DNA from: an uncultured Dorea sp.
Lineage (GTDB): Bacteria > Bacillota > Clostridia > Lachnospirales > Lachnospiraceae
DNA length: 41,288 nucleotides
Assembly (NCBI GenBank): GCA_910585725.1
Contig: CAJUFA010000029.1
Span: forward strand, 1-41,288
Reading direction: 5' to 3'
Below the pieces are notes generated by a model, which made no database searches, was not told the origin of the DNA, and saw nothing but the letters and a program-made list of their open reading frames with translations. Made by a program: the position numbers and the translations under genes. Below, piece by piece: positions 1-7,577 of the stretch. Position 1 is the stretch's first letter; each line of letters opens with the position of its first letter.

Positions 1-7
1 CCACGGA

Positions 8-46
8 AAAAAGCCCAATTCTTTTTTAAAGAATCGGACTTTTTCA
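8..46 (-). terminator. Intrinsic terminator of the GNAT gene
   Basis: Read on the minus strand, the stop codon at 44-46 is followed at once by AAAAAGTCCGATTCTTT, a short A-rich loop, then AAGAATTGGGCTTTTTT. The arms pair with G-U wobbles and the second arm ends in a U-run. This makes an intrinsic terminator directly abutting the shortened acetyltransferase gene. Confidence 0.7.
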
Positions 47-391
47 GTGCCCTCGCATAATCAAAGCTTTGCAGCTTTCAGCAGCATAACCATATCCCCA
101 ATAATTTCGATTAAATACGTATCCCATTTCCAGTGCTTCAAAATCACGCTTTCCCATATATACATTTCCAATCATTTTATGGGATTTTTTCAATTCAACA
201 GCAATCATTTCATCTGTACCAATACGCCATTCAAGATTTTCTTTTGTTTCATCAAAGGTTTGCGGTTTATATGGTTCATATTTAACAACTTCCTCATCAG
301 ATAAATATTCAAATAAATCCTGAATATCTTCTTTTTTGTATCTTCTTAAAATTAACCTTTCAGTTTCTGCTATAATTATTTTGTTCTCCAT
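44..391 (-). CDS. C-terminally truncated GNAT N-acetyltransferase (RimJ/RimL type)
   Basis: The 115-residue product starts MENKIIIAETERLILR, typical of RimJ/RimL-like GNAT enzymes, which move an acetyl group from acetyl-CoA to an amine. The acetyl-CoA-binding motif A region is present near the end (GYVFNRNYWGYGYAAES), but the protein stops about 12 residues later. Family members are usually about 165-185 residues, so the last strands and helix of the fold (motif B) are missing. I chose the ATG at 391 because a GGGAG lies about 8 bases upstream. The in-frame GTG at 400 sits too close to that site. A terminator follows directly, so truncation seems fixed rather than an artefact of the window edge. 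It is probably inactive. Confidence 0.7.
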   Translation of the reverse strand: MENKIIIAETERLILRRYKKEDIQDLFEYLSDEEVVKYEPYKPQTFDETKENLEWRIGTDEMIAVELKKSHKMIGNVYMGKRDFEALEMGYVFNRNYWGYGYAAESCKALIMRGH

Positions 392-514
392 GTCACACAC
401 TCCCTAAACTAAAATTCTCTTTTTTTAATTTTATCAATAACATTGTCTGTATAGAAATTGATAAAGAAATCAACAACCTAACAACAGTATTGATAGAAAA
501 TAAATCATATAAGT

Positions 515-530
515 TTCCTACAAATAGGAA
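515..530 (-). terminator. Small hairpin after the DinB-like gene
   Basis: TTCCTA and TAGGAA form a perfect 6-bp stem with a 4-base loop, 8 bases past the minus-strand stop codon. No U-run follows, so termination is uncertain. It could instead be a 3' stabilising hairpin. Confidence 0.3.
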
Positions 531-537
531 GTTGCAC

Positions 538-1194
538 TTATGAATGTATCTTGTTTTTTATACGCAAACTTGCTTCTATGTGCATAATCCAATGTCTTGA
601 AAATGGCATTTGTATTAACCCTCGAATATCTTTACCGCACCAATAATCAATAAGCCAAATTGCATTTTCATCATTACTTACAACATTTAATGATTTTAAT
701 TGTTCTTTTCTTTCTTCTGACACTTTCTTTCTCGTTTGTTCATAGGATAAACTATTGATTATCTTTTCGGTGCTATCCTTTACCTCAAAAATATATGAAT
801 AAAGTTCTTTCATATTAAGTTGTTTTGAAAAATCTGCAATCTGCCTTTTTACAAGTTCATTTCCTGTTGTAATTATAGGAGAATTGATACGTTCTTGATA
901 ATTGCCCGAAAAAAACACTTGCTCGTTTTCGCCTATTAATGTGTGTGCCACTATGTCTTCAATACGGAAAATATGCCAAAGTGAATATGCAATCGTTTTA
1001 CTATGATAACCATCTGCATTTATGAATGGAATTGCGTCAAAATCTTCTCTGCTTAATTCCTTATTAAATGATGTTAAGGTATCCATTAATTGATTTCGCA
1101 AATTAAATAATGTTTCAATGCCTGCTTTATAGGTATCTTTCTTTTTGATTTGCGCTTGCATTGTTTTATTCAGTTCTGACCATATCTTATTCAT
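538..1194 (-). CDS. DinB-like four-helix-bundle protein
   Basis: The 218-residue protein shows the pattern of the DinB/YfiT superfamily of metal-binding four-helix bundles: a histidine in the second helix (SLWHIFRIEDIVAH) and a late HWIMHIEA pair that would complete a His-based metal site. The family includes thiol-S-transferases and DNA-damage-induced proteins of mostly unknown function, so no reaction is assigned. The start is the ATG at 1194: reading back on the minus strand, GGAGGA lies 9 bases upstream, whereas the in-frame TTG at 1200 is only 3 bases from it. The coding strand is AT-rich, like the neighbouring GNAT remnant and unlike most of the window, suggesting both arrived together. 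Confidence 0.75.
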   Translation of the reverse strand: MNKIWSELNKTMQAQIKKKDTYKAGIETLFNLRNQLMDTLTSFNKELSREDFDAIPFINADGYHSKTIAYSLWHIFRIEDIVAHTLIGENEQVFFSGNYQERINSPIITTGNELVKRQIADFSKQLNMKELYSYIFEVKDSTEKIINSLSYEQTRKKVSEERKEQLKSLNVVSNDENAIWLIDYWCGKDIRGLIQMPFSRHWIMHIEASLRIKNKIHS

Positions 1195-1235
1195 AGTCAA
1201 GTATCCTCCAACAATTCTGAGTTGTCGCTGGCTCT

Positions 1236-1241
1236 ATTATA
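1236..1241 (-). promoter_or_regulatory. Probable -10 box for the DinB-like gene
   Basis: The minus strand reads TGTATAAT about 42 bases before the ATG, a strong -10 hexamer. No good -35 is visible; the best at 17-bp spacing is TTCCAT. The assignment rests mainly on the -10. Confidence 0.4.
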
Positions 1242-1825
1242 CAGCCTTAACTTGCTAAATGGAATATGCTTCCTGAAAAATTTTCGGGTGGCAAGTCCGC
1301 AAAGGGGCAGCTTTCCCTGTGATGATTGGAGCAGATTGAAAATCCACGAGAATCATCCGCTGTCCGCAGGACGCCTCTGGCAGCAACGGCGGCATGGCTC
1401 TTTAGCCTGATTTCCCCCTCCCGTTCGCTGTGTTTTGCGTTCCGGTAGCCTGGGCGGGAATGAATGACCCTGACCCGAAGAAGAGGGCGCAATGGGAAAG
1501 GATACCCTGGAAGAATGCAAAAGGAAATTCATATAGTGTTAAAAAAGTCAACTGTTACAGACAGGGATAAAAACGAATTGTTCTTGCGTGTGGGAAACTG
1601 TTTGCAAAGCATATTACTGCCCTTCGTTGTGAAAGAGCGGTTTTTCAGTAGATTGGCAGTCCATTATTTTGTATGTGTATCCCTTTGTATACTGTTGCAA
1701 CTGTTAAGAGAGTAAACCGCAGCCTATTATGTAAGAAAATAGATATATTCGGATTAGTAGTATTATAATATATTTATCGGTCTATTGATTTTATATTTTC
1801 CTGACGGCGAAAGTTTGAGCGTTTT
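1242..1825. other. Long stretch without a recognisable gene
   Basis: No open frame here has both a ribosome binding site and a recognisable product. About 1270-1520 is visibly richer in G and C than either flank, and the bases to about 1825 return to AT-rich sequence. The frames open at 1247-1492 (minus) and 1222-1410 and 1464-1715 (plus) give low-complexity, arginine-rich peptides without Shine-Dalgarno sites. It may be leftover DNA from the mobile element that delivered the downstream cassette, but no integrase, oriT or terminal repeat is recognised. Confidence 0.4.
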
Positions 1826-1855
1826 TTGAGATTTGTCTGTTACGATAAATATTAT
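1826..1855 (+). promoter_or_regulatory. Candidate promoter of the first regulator/transporter cassette
   Basis: TTGAGA at 1826-1831, an 18-base spacer and TATTAT at 1850-1855 lie about 50 bases before the response regulator. The -10 lies inside the first of two near-identical direct repeats, which would suit autoregulation. Confidence 0.45.
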
Positions 1856-1879
1856 TTTAAATATTACGACAAATATTAT
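1840..1879 (+). repeat. Direct repeat pair upstream of the response regulator
   Basis: TTACGATAAATATTAT at 1840-1855 and TTACGACAAATATTAT at 1864-1879 match at 15 of 16 positions with a 24-base period. Placed just ahead of an OmpR-type regulator gene, they are plausible binding sites for that regulator. Confidence 0.65.
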
Positions 1880-1902
1880 GGGTTGCAAATGGAGATGATT
1901 GG

Positions 1903-2574
1903 ATGAAACAAAGGATTCTTATTGTTGATGATGAACCAGGAATTATAGATATGATGGCAGGCTATTTTTCTTTTCAATACGAGGTGTTGACCGCTTCTGG
2001 TGGAGAGGAAGCGCTTCAGAAATTAGCGGGACAGCCTGATTTAATCCTGCTTGACATTAATATGCCGGACATAGACGGTTTGACCCTTTGCCGGAAAATT
2101 CGGGAGCTTATTACTTGTCCCATTCTTTTTTTGACGGCAAGGGTCGAATCTGCCGATAAAATCATCGGCTTTCAGGCAGGCGCGGACGATTACATCATTA
2201 AGCCCTTTGATCTGGACGAATTAGGAGCGAGAATTGCCGCGCATCTGCGAAGGGAGCAGCGCCATAGGAGTAAAGTGACGGTTCGTTTCTTTGGTGAACT
2301 GGCGATTGATTATTCAGCCCGGACCGTCACGGCGGCGGGTGAACCTGTCGCTTTATCAAAAAGGGAATTTGATATTGTGGAGTTGCTTTCGCTGAACGCC
2401 GGGCAGGTATTTGACCGGGAGCGGATTTATGAAACGGTGTGGGGGCTTGACGGCGAGGGCAGCAGTGATACCGTCATGGAACATGTCAGAAAAATCCGGG
2501 CGAAGCTGGCTGCGTGTACGCTTCACAGTTATATTGATACGGTTTGGGGGTGCGGTTATCGATGGAACGTTTGA
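1903..2574 (+). CDS. OmpR-family response regulator
   Basis: The 223-residue protein has a receiver domain (about 1-118) with the acidic pocket IVDDE, phospho-acceptor D51 in LILLDINMPD, the switch threonine in FLTARVE and lysine in IIKPFD. A winged-helix Trans_reg_C domain follows (about 125-223), ending with the usual TVWGCGYRW. It would be phosphorylated by the kinase encoded immediately downstream and control the ABC transporter that follows. The ATG at 1903 has a GGAG 8 bases upstream. The gene overlaps the start of the kinase gene, which supports translational coupling. The closest functional analogues are regulators of antimicrobial-peptide transporters; the trigger is unknown. Confidence 0.9.
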   Translation: MKQRILIVDDEPGIIDMMAGYFSFQYEVLTASGGEEALQKLAGQPDLILLDINMPDIDGLTLCRKIRELITCPILFLTARVESADKIIGFQAGADDYIIKPFDLDELGARIAAHLRREQRHRSKVTVRFFGELAIDYSARTVTAAGEPVALSKREFDIVELLSLNAGQVFDRERIYETVWGLDGEGSSDTVMEHVRKIRAKLAACTLHSYIDTVWGCGYRWNV

Positions 2575-3671
2575 AGAATATGGGGCTGAAGAAAACTTTT
2601 CTCGTCCTGTCGGTTTCCTGTGTCTTGGCGGCTCTCCTGCTGTTGGGCCTGGTCTTTATGGTATGCAATTCGATTATCAGCGACTTTCCTTCCGGCGGAA
2701 TAGAAATTCTGGCAGACGGTTCAGTCGTTAAGATGGAAACGCCCACTAAATCCCAGAAAAATATATTGTCCATGCTTGGTATTATTCAAATTGTGTCCTG
2801 CATCGTTTTCCCTATGGGCGGACTGGCTCTATCCGGCATTTTTTATTACCATATTAAATTGAAACAGCCGATTTCCACACTGCGGAATGGAATTTTACGA
2901 ATTCAGAACCACGACCTTGACTTTGTTATGCCGGTTCGTTCTGATGATGAATTAGGTCAGCTTTGCGCCGCCTTTGACACCATGCGTAAAGAACTTCTAA
3001 AATCAAATCAGGAACTATGGCGGCAGGCAGAAGAGCGCAAAAGACTAAACGCCGCCTTTTCCCATGATTTACGCAATCCGATCACTGTCTTAAAGGGGAC
3101 GGTAAAATTGCTGCGTCGGGGCACGGCAGACGAACAGGCCGTTGACAGATTGGAAAGCTACACATTACGGATTGAACAGTATGTAGAAGCTATGAGCAGC
3201 ATTCAGAGATTAGAACAAATGCCGGTGCGGATAAACGAATGCTCCTGTTCTCTATTACATTCTGAGTTAGAAGAAACGGCAAAAATTCTTGCAGGAGCGC
3301 TAAAACTGTCTTTTTCCATACCTGATGATGGAACAATACTATTAGATCATGGATTGTTTCTAACCGTTGCAGAAAATCTGATTGGAAATGCGGCTCGTTT
3401 TGCAAAAAGTAAAATCACAATTCTTCTGGAACAGAAAGGAAGCTTTCTGCATTTATCAGTTACAGACGATGGTTCAGGTTATCCTGCGGAGTTAATACAG
3501 AGCGGTCCGAAACCGTTTGGAAAAATGAAGGAAGACTCCGCGCACTTTGGTATGGGACTATACAGCAGCCAGATACTTTGCCTGAAACATGGAGGAACGC
3601 TTACACTGGAAAACAGAAAGGATTGTGGCGCGACGGCTTCTGCTTCTTTCCAAATAAAACAGAAATCTTGA
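2562..3671 (+). CDS. HAMP-containing sensor histidine kinase
   Basis: The 369-residue kinase has two membrane segments (about 9-38 and 70-97) around a short external loop, then a HAMP linker, a HisKA dimerisation domain with H168 in FSHDLRNP, and an ATPase domain with N-box AENLIGNAARFA, G1 VTDDGSGYP and G2 FGMGLYS. The short external loop is typical of kinases that sense within the membrane or through a partner transporter. The ATG at 2562 overlaps the regulator gene by 13 bases and has a G-rich stretch about 8 bases upstream; the ATG at 2580 is an alternative. It is the cognate partner of the upstream regulator by position. Confidence 0.88.
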   Translation: MERLKNMGLKKTFLVLSVSCVLAALLLLGLVFMVCNSIISDFPSGGIEILADGSVVKMETPTKSQKNILSMLGIIQIVSCIVFPMGGLALSGIFYYHIKLKQPISTLRNGILRIQNHDLDFVMPVRSDDELGQLCAAFDTMRKELLKSNQELWRQAEERKRLNAAFSHDLRNPITVLKGTVKLLRRGTADEQAVDRLESYTLRIEQYVEAMSSIQRLEQMPVRINECSCSLLHSELEETAKILAGALKLSFSIPDDGTILLDHGLFLTVAENLIGNAARFAKSKITILLEQKGSFLHLSVTDDGSGYPAELIQSGPKPFGKMKEDSAHFGMGLYSSQILCLKHGGTLTLENRKDCGATASASFQIKQKS

Positions 3672-3688
3672 GGGATTTTTGAGATTTC
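3661..3688 (+). other. Hairpin at the end of the kinase gene
   Basis: AGAAATCT and AGATTTCT form an 8-bp inverted repeat spanning the kinase stop codon, followed by GTTTTAC. The U-run is too short for a confident terminator. It may reduce read-through from the kinase into the transporter genes. Confidence 0.35.
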
Positions 3689-3699
3689 TGTTTTACACT

Positions 3700-3784
3700 C
3701 TTCTCATATTACAAATGAGGAGAGTGTTTTTTATGAACATTCTTCTCATAATTACAAACAAGGAGAGTGCTTTTTATGAACATT
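3700..3784 (+). repeat. Tandem duplication of the ABC gene leader and start codon
   Basis: Two copies of about 42-43 bases (3700-3741 and 3742-3784) each contain CTTCTCAT, a GGAGAGTG ribosome site, a T-run and ATGAACATT. They differ by one inserted base and three substitutions. The second copy supplies the true start of the ABC ATPase; the first keeps a complete but displaced ribosome site and start codon. Confidence 0.85.
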
Positions 3785-3786
3785 GA
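3733..3786 (+). CDS. Possible 17-codon leader peptide made by the duplication
   Basis: The start codon in the first repeat copy opens a 17-residue frame, MNILLIITNKESAFYEH. It stops 11 bases inside the ABC ATPase gene, in a different frame. It has its own GGAG site and covers the ribosome site of the real gene, so its translation could couple to or interfere with transporter expression. This is a short sequence, and it may be only a by-product of the duplication. Confidence 0.35.
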   Translation: MNILLIITNKESAFYEH

Positions 3787-4450
3787 AGCAAAGGAACTAT
3801 CAAAAATTTACGGCAGCGGCGAGAGCCGTGTCGTTGCGCTGGATAAAGTCAGCCTTGAAATTGCATCCAACGATTTTATCTCTATTATGGGGCCGTCCGG
3901 CAGCGGCAAGAGTACCTTACTTCACCTGCTGTCCGGGCTGGATAAGCCGTCTTCCGGCAGCCTGTTATACGATGGAAAAGACATCTATCGTTTTAATGAC
4001 AAAGAACTGTCCGCATTTCGCCGTCAGCGTATAGGATTTATCTTTCAGCAATTCAATCTGATTCCTGTGCTGACCGCAAAAGAAAACATTATTATGCCCT
4101 TGCTTCTGGACAAAAAGCAGCCGGACGAAGCATATCTAAATCAGCTTACGGATTTGCTGGGTATTCGTGAACGGCTGACGCATCTGCCTCATGAACTTTC
4201 CGGCGGCCAGCAGCAGCGTGCAGCGATTGCCCGAGCCCTGATTGCAAAACCAGATATTATTTTTGCTGACGAACCCACTGGAAATCTGGACAGTAAGAGC
4301 GGCGGAGAGGTGATGGAAATGCTGCAAAATATATGGAAGAATATGAAAAAAACGCTCGTAATCATTACTCACGACAGCCGCATTGCAAAAATGGCAGATC
4401 GGCAATTTGTAATTGTGGACGGTGTTCTTTCGGAGGTGACAACAAGATGA
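3776..4450 (+). CDS. ABC transporter ATPase (LolD/MacB class)
   Basis: The protein has 224 residues, starting MNIEAKELSKIYGSG. It carries Walker A GPSGSGKST, a Q-loop in FIFQQFNLIP, signature LSGGQQQR, Walker B IIFADEP followed by TGNLD, and a switch histidine in VIITHD. This is the class that powers FtsX-type permeases (MacB, LolCDE, BceAB), usually for peptide antibiotic detoxification or lipoprotein handling. The ATG at 3776 has GGAGAG 8 or more bases upstream. The stop overlaps the permease start in ATGA, so the two subunits are made together. A GTG at 3767 is in frame but lies within the ribosome site. Confidence 0.92.
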   Translation: MNIEAKELSKIYGSGESRVVALDKVSLEIASNDFISIMGPSGSGKSTLLHLLSGLDKPSSGSLLYDGKDIYRFNDKELSAFRRQRIGFIFQQFNLIPVLTAKENIIMPLLLDKKQPDEAYLNQLTDLLGIRERLTHLPHELSGGQQQRAAIARALIAKPDIIFADEPTGNLDSKSGGEVMEMLQNIWKNMKKTLVIITHDSRIAKMADRQFVIVDGVLSEVTTR

Positions 4451-6927
4451 AATCATATTTAGCTCTTGCATGGAAAGAACTGAAAGCGCAGAAGATCACT
4501 GGGATTCTGATCTTGGCCGCGGTTATCATGTCCACAATTATGACAACAGTGGTGGGTCAGTCTATCGGTATACTGCAGTCTATGCGTATCAGTCAGGCGG
4601 CGGGTCTGAACGGAAACCGTTATGCGTCCTTTCATCAGCTTGGCAAGGAACAGAGACAAAATCTGCATGAAGATGATCGCTTATATGATGTAGGGGATAT
4701 TATTTTTCTCGGCAGCACGCCCTTAGGCAACAGTAGTTTGTCTTTATATCTTCGTGAATATCACGATAACGCGTTATCTATGTATCCGGCCATCGGGAAC
4801 GTAAAAGAGGGGCGGTTACCGGAAGAAGCGAATGAGATCGCCCTGTCGAAAGATGCGCTTCAATATCTTGGATTGAACGATTCCGTTGGGAATACCGTTT
4901 CCCTGGATTTGCGTGTGTCCGCTATGGACGGATCGCTGCCGGAGTTAGAGTATTCTGCCGATTTTGTATTGACCGGTATTCTGGAAAGCAGCTATATCGG
5001 CTATGCATCGGGTATGGTTGGGGGGATTGTCGGAGAGGGAGCCGCAGAAGAACTGCTGCCGGAAGAATATCTGCTTTATTCCACTGATTTTAAGACTTAT
5101 GACAAGCAGAATTTTCAAAGCATCGTTTACGATCTCGCGGAAGATTTGAATGTGGATGAACGGTATATCCAGTATAACTGGGTCATGCTTGACGCTATCG
5201 GTATTTCCTATGATAAAGCGGCAGAGGGCGATACCGGCACAGGATTTTCGTTTATGACTGCGGCGTGTATTTTGGTGGGCGTGCTGGTTTTGATGGCGGC
5301 CGGGCTGGTAATCTACAACATTCTGAAAATCTCTGTCACAAAACGCATCAAAGAATACGGAACGCTTCGTGCCATTGGCGGAGAGCGGGGGCAAATCTAT
5401 CGTTTGGTTTCTTTGCAGCTCTTGATTCTCTGCGGAGCCGGTATTCCTGTCGGACTGCTGCTCGGTACTTTATCGGCAAAAGGCGTATTGATTGCGGCTG
5501 CGGGGATTCTCAATCCTGATCTGTTCATGGCAGACAGCAATTCCGAATTGAACTTTGCGATCAATGCCGCCAGTTCGGTAAAACTGCCGATGCTCTTTGC
5601 CAGTATTGCAGTAACACTGCTGTTTGCTCTGCTGGCTGCTTTTCCTGCCGCCCGGTACGCATCCCGTGTATCTCCGACGGTCGCTATGTCGGGGCAAACC
5701 GTAAAAGTCAGACGCAGGGTAAAAAGAAATCGCAAAATCCGTAACTTTGAAGCCTATTATGCAAGGCTCAACTTAAAACGCGGGCGTGGCAGAACAGCAG
5801 TTACCATTCTGTCTTTGGTTATGAGTATTACCGTATTCGTCGCCTTGCAGAGCTTTACAGGGCTGCTTGATACCAGCAGTTCCGTTCAGGATATGTATTC
5901 CGGCGATTATGCGGTTACAAACGAAACCGTTGGCATCCCGGCGGAAGCCGTAAAAAGACTGGCGGAAAACGATGCGGTAGAAAGTGTTTCTTCTACTCGG
6001 CTGTCTGTATTTATGCCGGGCGCCGGCGATATGCCGCCCTTTGAAACGGATCTTTCTGTACAGAGCCATGAAACATTGCAGCTTGTAAATGTGGATGAAG
6101 CACGATTACAAACCTATGCTCCTAATCTGTCTGATCAGGATAAACAGGCTTTAAACGATGGAACAGGCTGCCTTGTAAAAAATCCCATTGCCTTTTCTTA
6201 TGGAGACACGGATGTTCAGCAGACTAATCTTGCCGTGGGAGATACCATACGACTGGAAGGCAAAACGCTTTGTGTATTAGGAGTGATCGATTCGGCGGTC
6301 ATGATCAATAATGAAGGTTTTACGAATGGCGTTCAACTTATCGTGAATGATGAAATATACTGTTCACTGCTCGGAAAAGACAGTTATTCAGAAGTCTATC
6401 CGACATTACAGGATAACGCCGATACAGATACCTTTGAAAACTGGCTGGAAGGCTGGTGCAGCGAATATCCGGGAACACATTGGCTTTCCTATCTCCAAAG
6501 CAGCAATGAGTTGATAGAAAGTTTTGAACAGATCAAAATGCTGTGCTGGGTGCTTATCGTCTTTATCGGTATTATTGGCATCCTGAACATCATTAACACC
6601 GTCTACAGCAATATCCATACTCGTGTGGGTGAAATCGGGATGCAGCGGGCTATTGGAATGAGTGTCGCCGGCCTTTATAAAACATTTCTGTGGGAGGGCG
6701 CTTATTACGGTATCTTTGCGTCAGTGATCGGGGCAGTATCAGGGTATATCTGCTGTATCTTTATCGGGGCGGCGCAGACAGACGCTTTACAGCTTGTCGC
6801 TGTTCCGGCTGCGGCGATTGCCGAAGCCGCGGTCATTTCTATTGCGGCCTGCCTGCTTGCAACGGCAATTCCGCTGCGTTCTATTGCAAGGATGAATATT
6901 GTGGATTCTATTGAAACTGTTGAATAA
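4447..6927 (+). CDS. FtsX-type ABC transporter permease with two FtsX domains
   Basis: The 826-residue membrane protein starts MKSYLALAWKELKAQK. It has one N-terminal membrane helix (about 15-38), an external domain to about 265, three helices (about 271-293, 320-343, 380-404) forming the first FtsX domain, a helix near 451-470, a second external domain to about 697, and three final helices forming the second FtsX domain. This eight-helix layout is that of duplicated FtsX permeases annotated as antimicrobial-peptide transporters. It is not the ten-helix BceB plan. The ATG at 4447 overlaps the ATPase stop. The substrate is unknown; defence against a membrane-active peptide is inferred from the sensor pair upstream. 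Confidence 0.88.
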   Translation: MKSYLALAWKELKAQKITGILILAAVIMSTIMTTVVGQSIGILQSMRISQAAGLNGNRYASFHQLGKEQRQNLHEDDRLYDVGDIIFLGSTPLGNSSLSLYLREYHDNALSMYPAIGNVKEGRLPEEANEIALSKDALQYLGLNDSVGNTVSLDLRVSAMDGSLPELEYSADFVLTGILESSYIGYASGMVGGIVGEGAAEELLPEEYLLYSTDFKTYDKQNFQSIVYDLAEDLNVDERYIQYNWVMLDAIGISYDKAAEGDTGTGFSFMTAACILVGVLVLMAAGLVIYNILKISVTKRIKEYGTLRAIGGERGQIYRLVSLQLLILCGAGIPVGLLLGTLSAKGVLIAAAGILNPDLFMADSNSELNFAINAASSVKLPMLFASIAVTLLFALLAAFPAARYASRVSPTVAMSGQTVKVRRRVKRNRKIRNFEAYYARLNLKRGRGRTAVTILSLVMSITVFVALQSFTGLLDTSSSVQDMYSGDYAVTNETVGIPAEAVKRLAENDAVESVSSTRLSVFMPGAGDMPPFETDLSVQSHETLQLVNVDEARLQTYAPNLSDQDKQALNDGTGCLVKNPIAFSYGDTDVQQTNLAVGDTIRLEGKTLCVLGVIDSAVMINNEGFTNGVQLIVNDEIYCSLLGKDSYSEVYPTLQDNADTDTFENWLEGWCSEYPGTHWLSYLQSSNELIESFEQIKMLCWVLIVFIGIIGILNIINTVYSNIHTRVGEIGMQRAIGMSVAGLYKTFLWEGAYYGIFASVIGAVSGYICCIFIGAAQTDALQLVAVPAAAIAEAAVISIAACLLATAIPLRSIARMNIVDSIETVE

Positions 6928-7047
6928 TTTCCCTGTCCGCGGCGAAAGAAGTGAAGAAACATGCCGGAAAGATGTATGAGGGAGCTGAACCGAACACAGA
7001 TCAGGAAATGGAAGCAGGCGAGAAAACAGAGGAACCTGTTAAGTATT
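6928..7047 (+). pseudogene. Possible C-terminal remnant of a disrupted gene
   Basis: From just after the permease stop a frame stays open for about 39 codons and ends EEPVKY. It begins without a start codon and has a charged, acidic tail (EPNTDQEMEAGEKTEEP). It reads like the C-terminal tail of a longer protein whose front was lost when the cassette landed; an Hsp70-like tail is one weak possibility. The junction would lie near 6928-6941. The call rests on composition and position only. Confidence 0.3.
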
Positions 7048-7080
7048 AATAATACTTGTGCCGGACCGGACCGTAAAATA

Positions 7081-7089
7081 TGCTATAAT
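7081..7089 (+). promoter_or_regulatory. Extended -10 promoter for the 7136 gene
   Basis: TGCTATAAT is an extended -10 element about 47 bases before the start codon. No -35 at standard spacing is evident: TTGTGC at 7056 is 22 bases away. That is tolerable for an extended -10 promoter. Confidence 0.5.
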
Positions 7090-7135
7090 GTGAGAAATGC
7101 AAGTTATATTTCTATATAAGGGAGGGCCATTTTTT

Positions 7136-7519
7136 ATGGAAGTAAGGTTTATAACAAATAATTATGCAAATTCGTACAATAATAAAAGAGTCAGGGCCGG
7201 AAAATCATATAACGGACTGGATATTTTAGGTTCATCATCACCGGAAGAAGTGAAAGACGCCTGGAATAAAGCGGAGAAGACAAGCGGCGTGAATGGGTAT
7301 GGGATGAATTCTGAGGGGAAGCTAACCCAGTTGACAACCTTATTTGCGATGTCACTGGAGAGCAGGTATAACGGCGGCGGACAGGATATCCTGGGAAATA
7401 CTGTATATTCGGCGAAGGTAACGGTTCAAAAAGCGCTTGACAGATTGGGAATCCCTCAAAATAATGAGGAGAAAAAAGAGAAAAATTTTTATGAAACTTT
7501 TTTGCGGTATTTAGCTTAA
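7136..7519 (+). CDS. Uncharacterised protein, 127 residues
   Basis: I do not recognise a named family with confidence. The protein is soluble, without signal peptide or membrane helix. Its middle holds WNKAEKTSGVNGYGMNSEGKL and then GGGQDILGNTVYSAKVTVQKAL, a pattern I associate with small uncharacterised clostridial proteins. The ATG at 7136 follows GGGAGGG by about 9 bases; an upstream in-frame ATG at 7097 has no such site. It has its own extended -10 promoter and is followed after 58 bases by another uncharacterised gene in the same direction, so the two are likely co-transcribed. Confidence 0.6.
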   Translation: MEVRFITNNYANSYNNKRVRAGKSYNGLDILGSSSPEEVKDAWNKAEKTSGVNGYGMNSEGKLTQLTTLFAMSLESRYNGGGQDILGNTVYSAKVTVQKALDRLGIPQNNEEKKEKNFYETFLRYLA

Positions 7520-7577
7520 GGCAGCATAAAACGTATGTAGGATTAGAATAAGTTAAATTTCAGGAGGTAGATATTAA

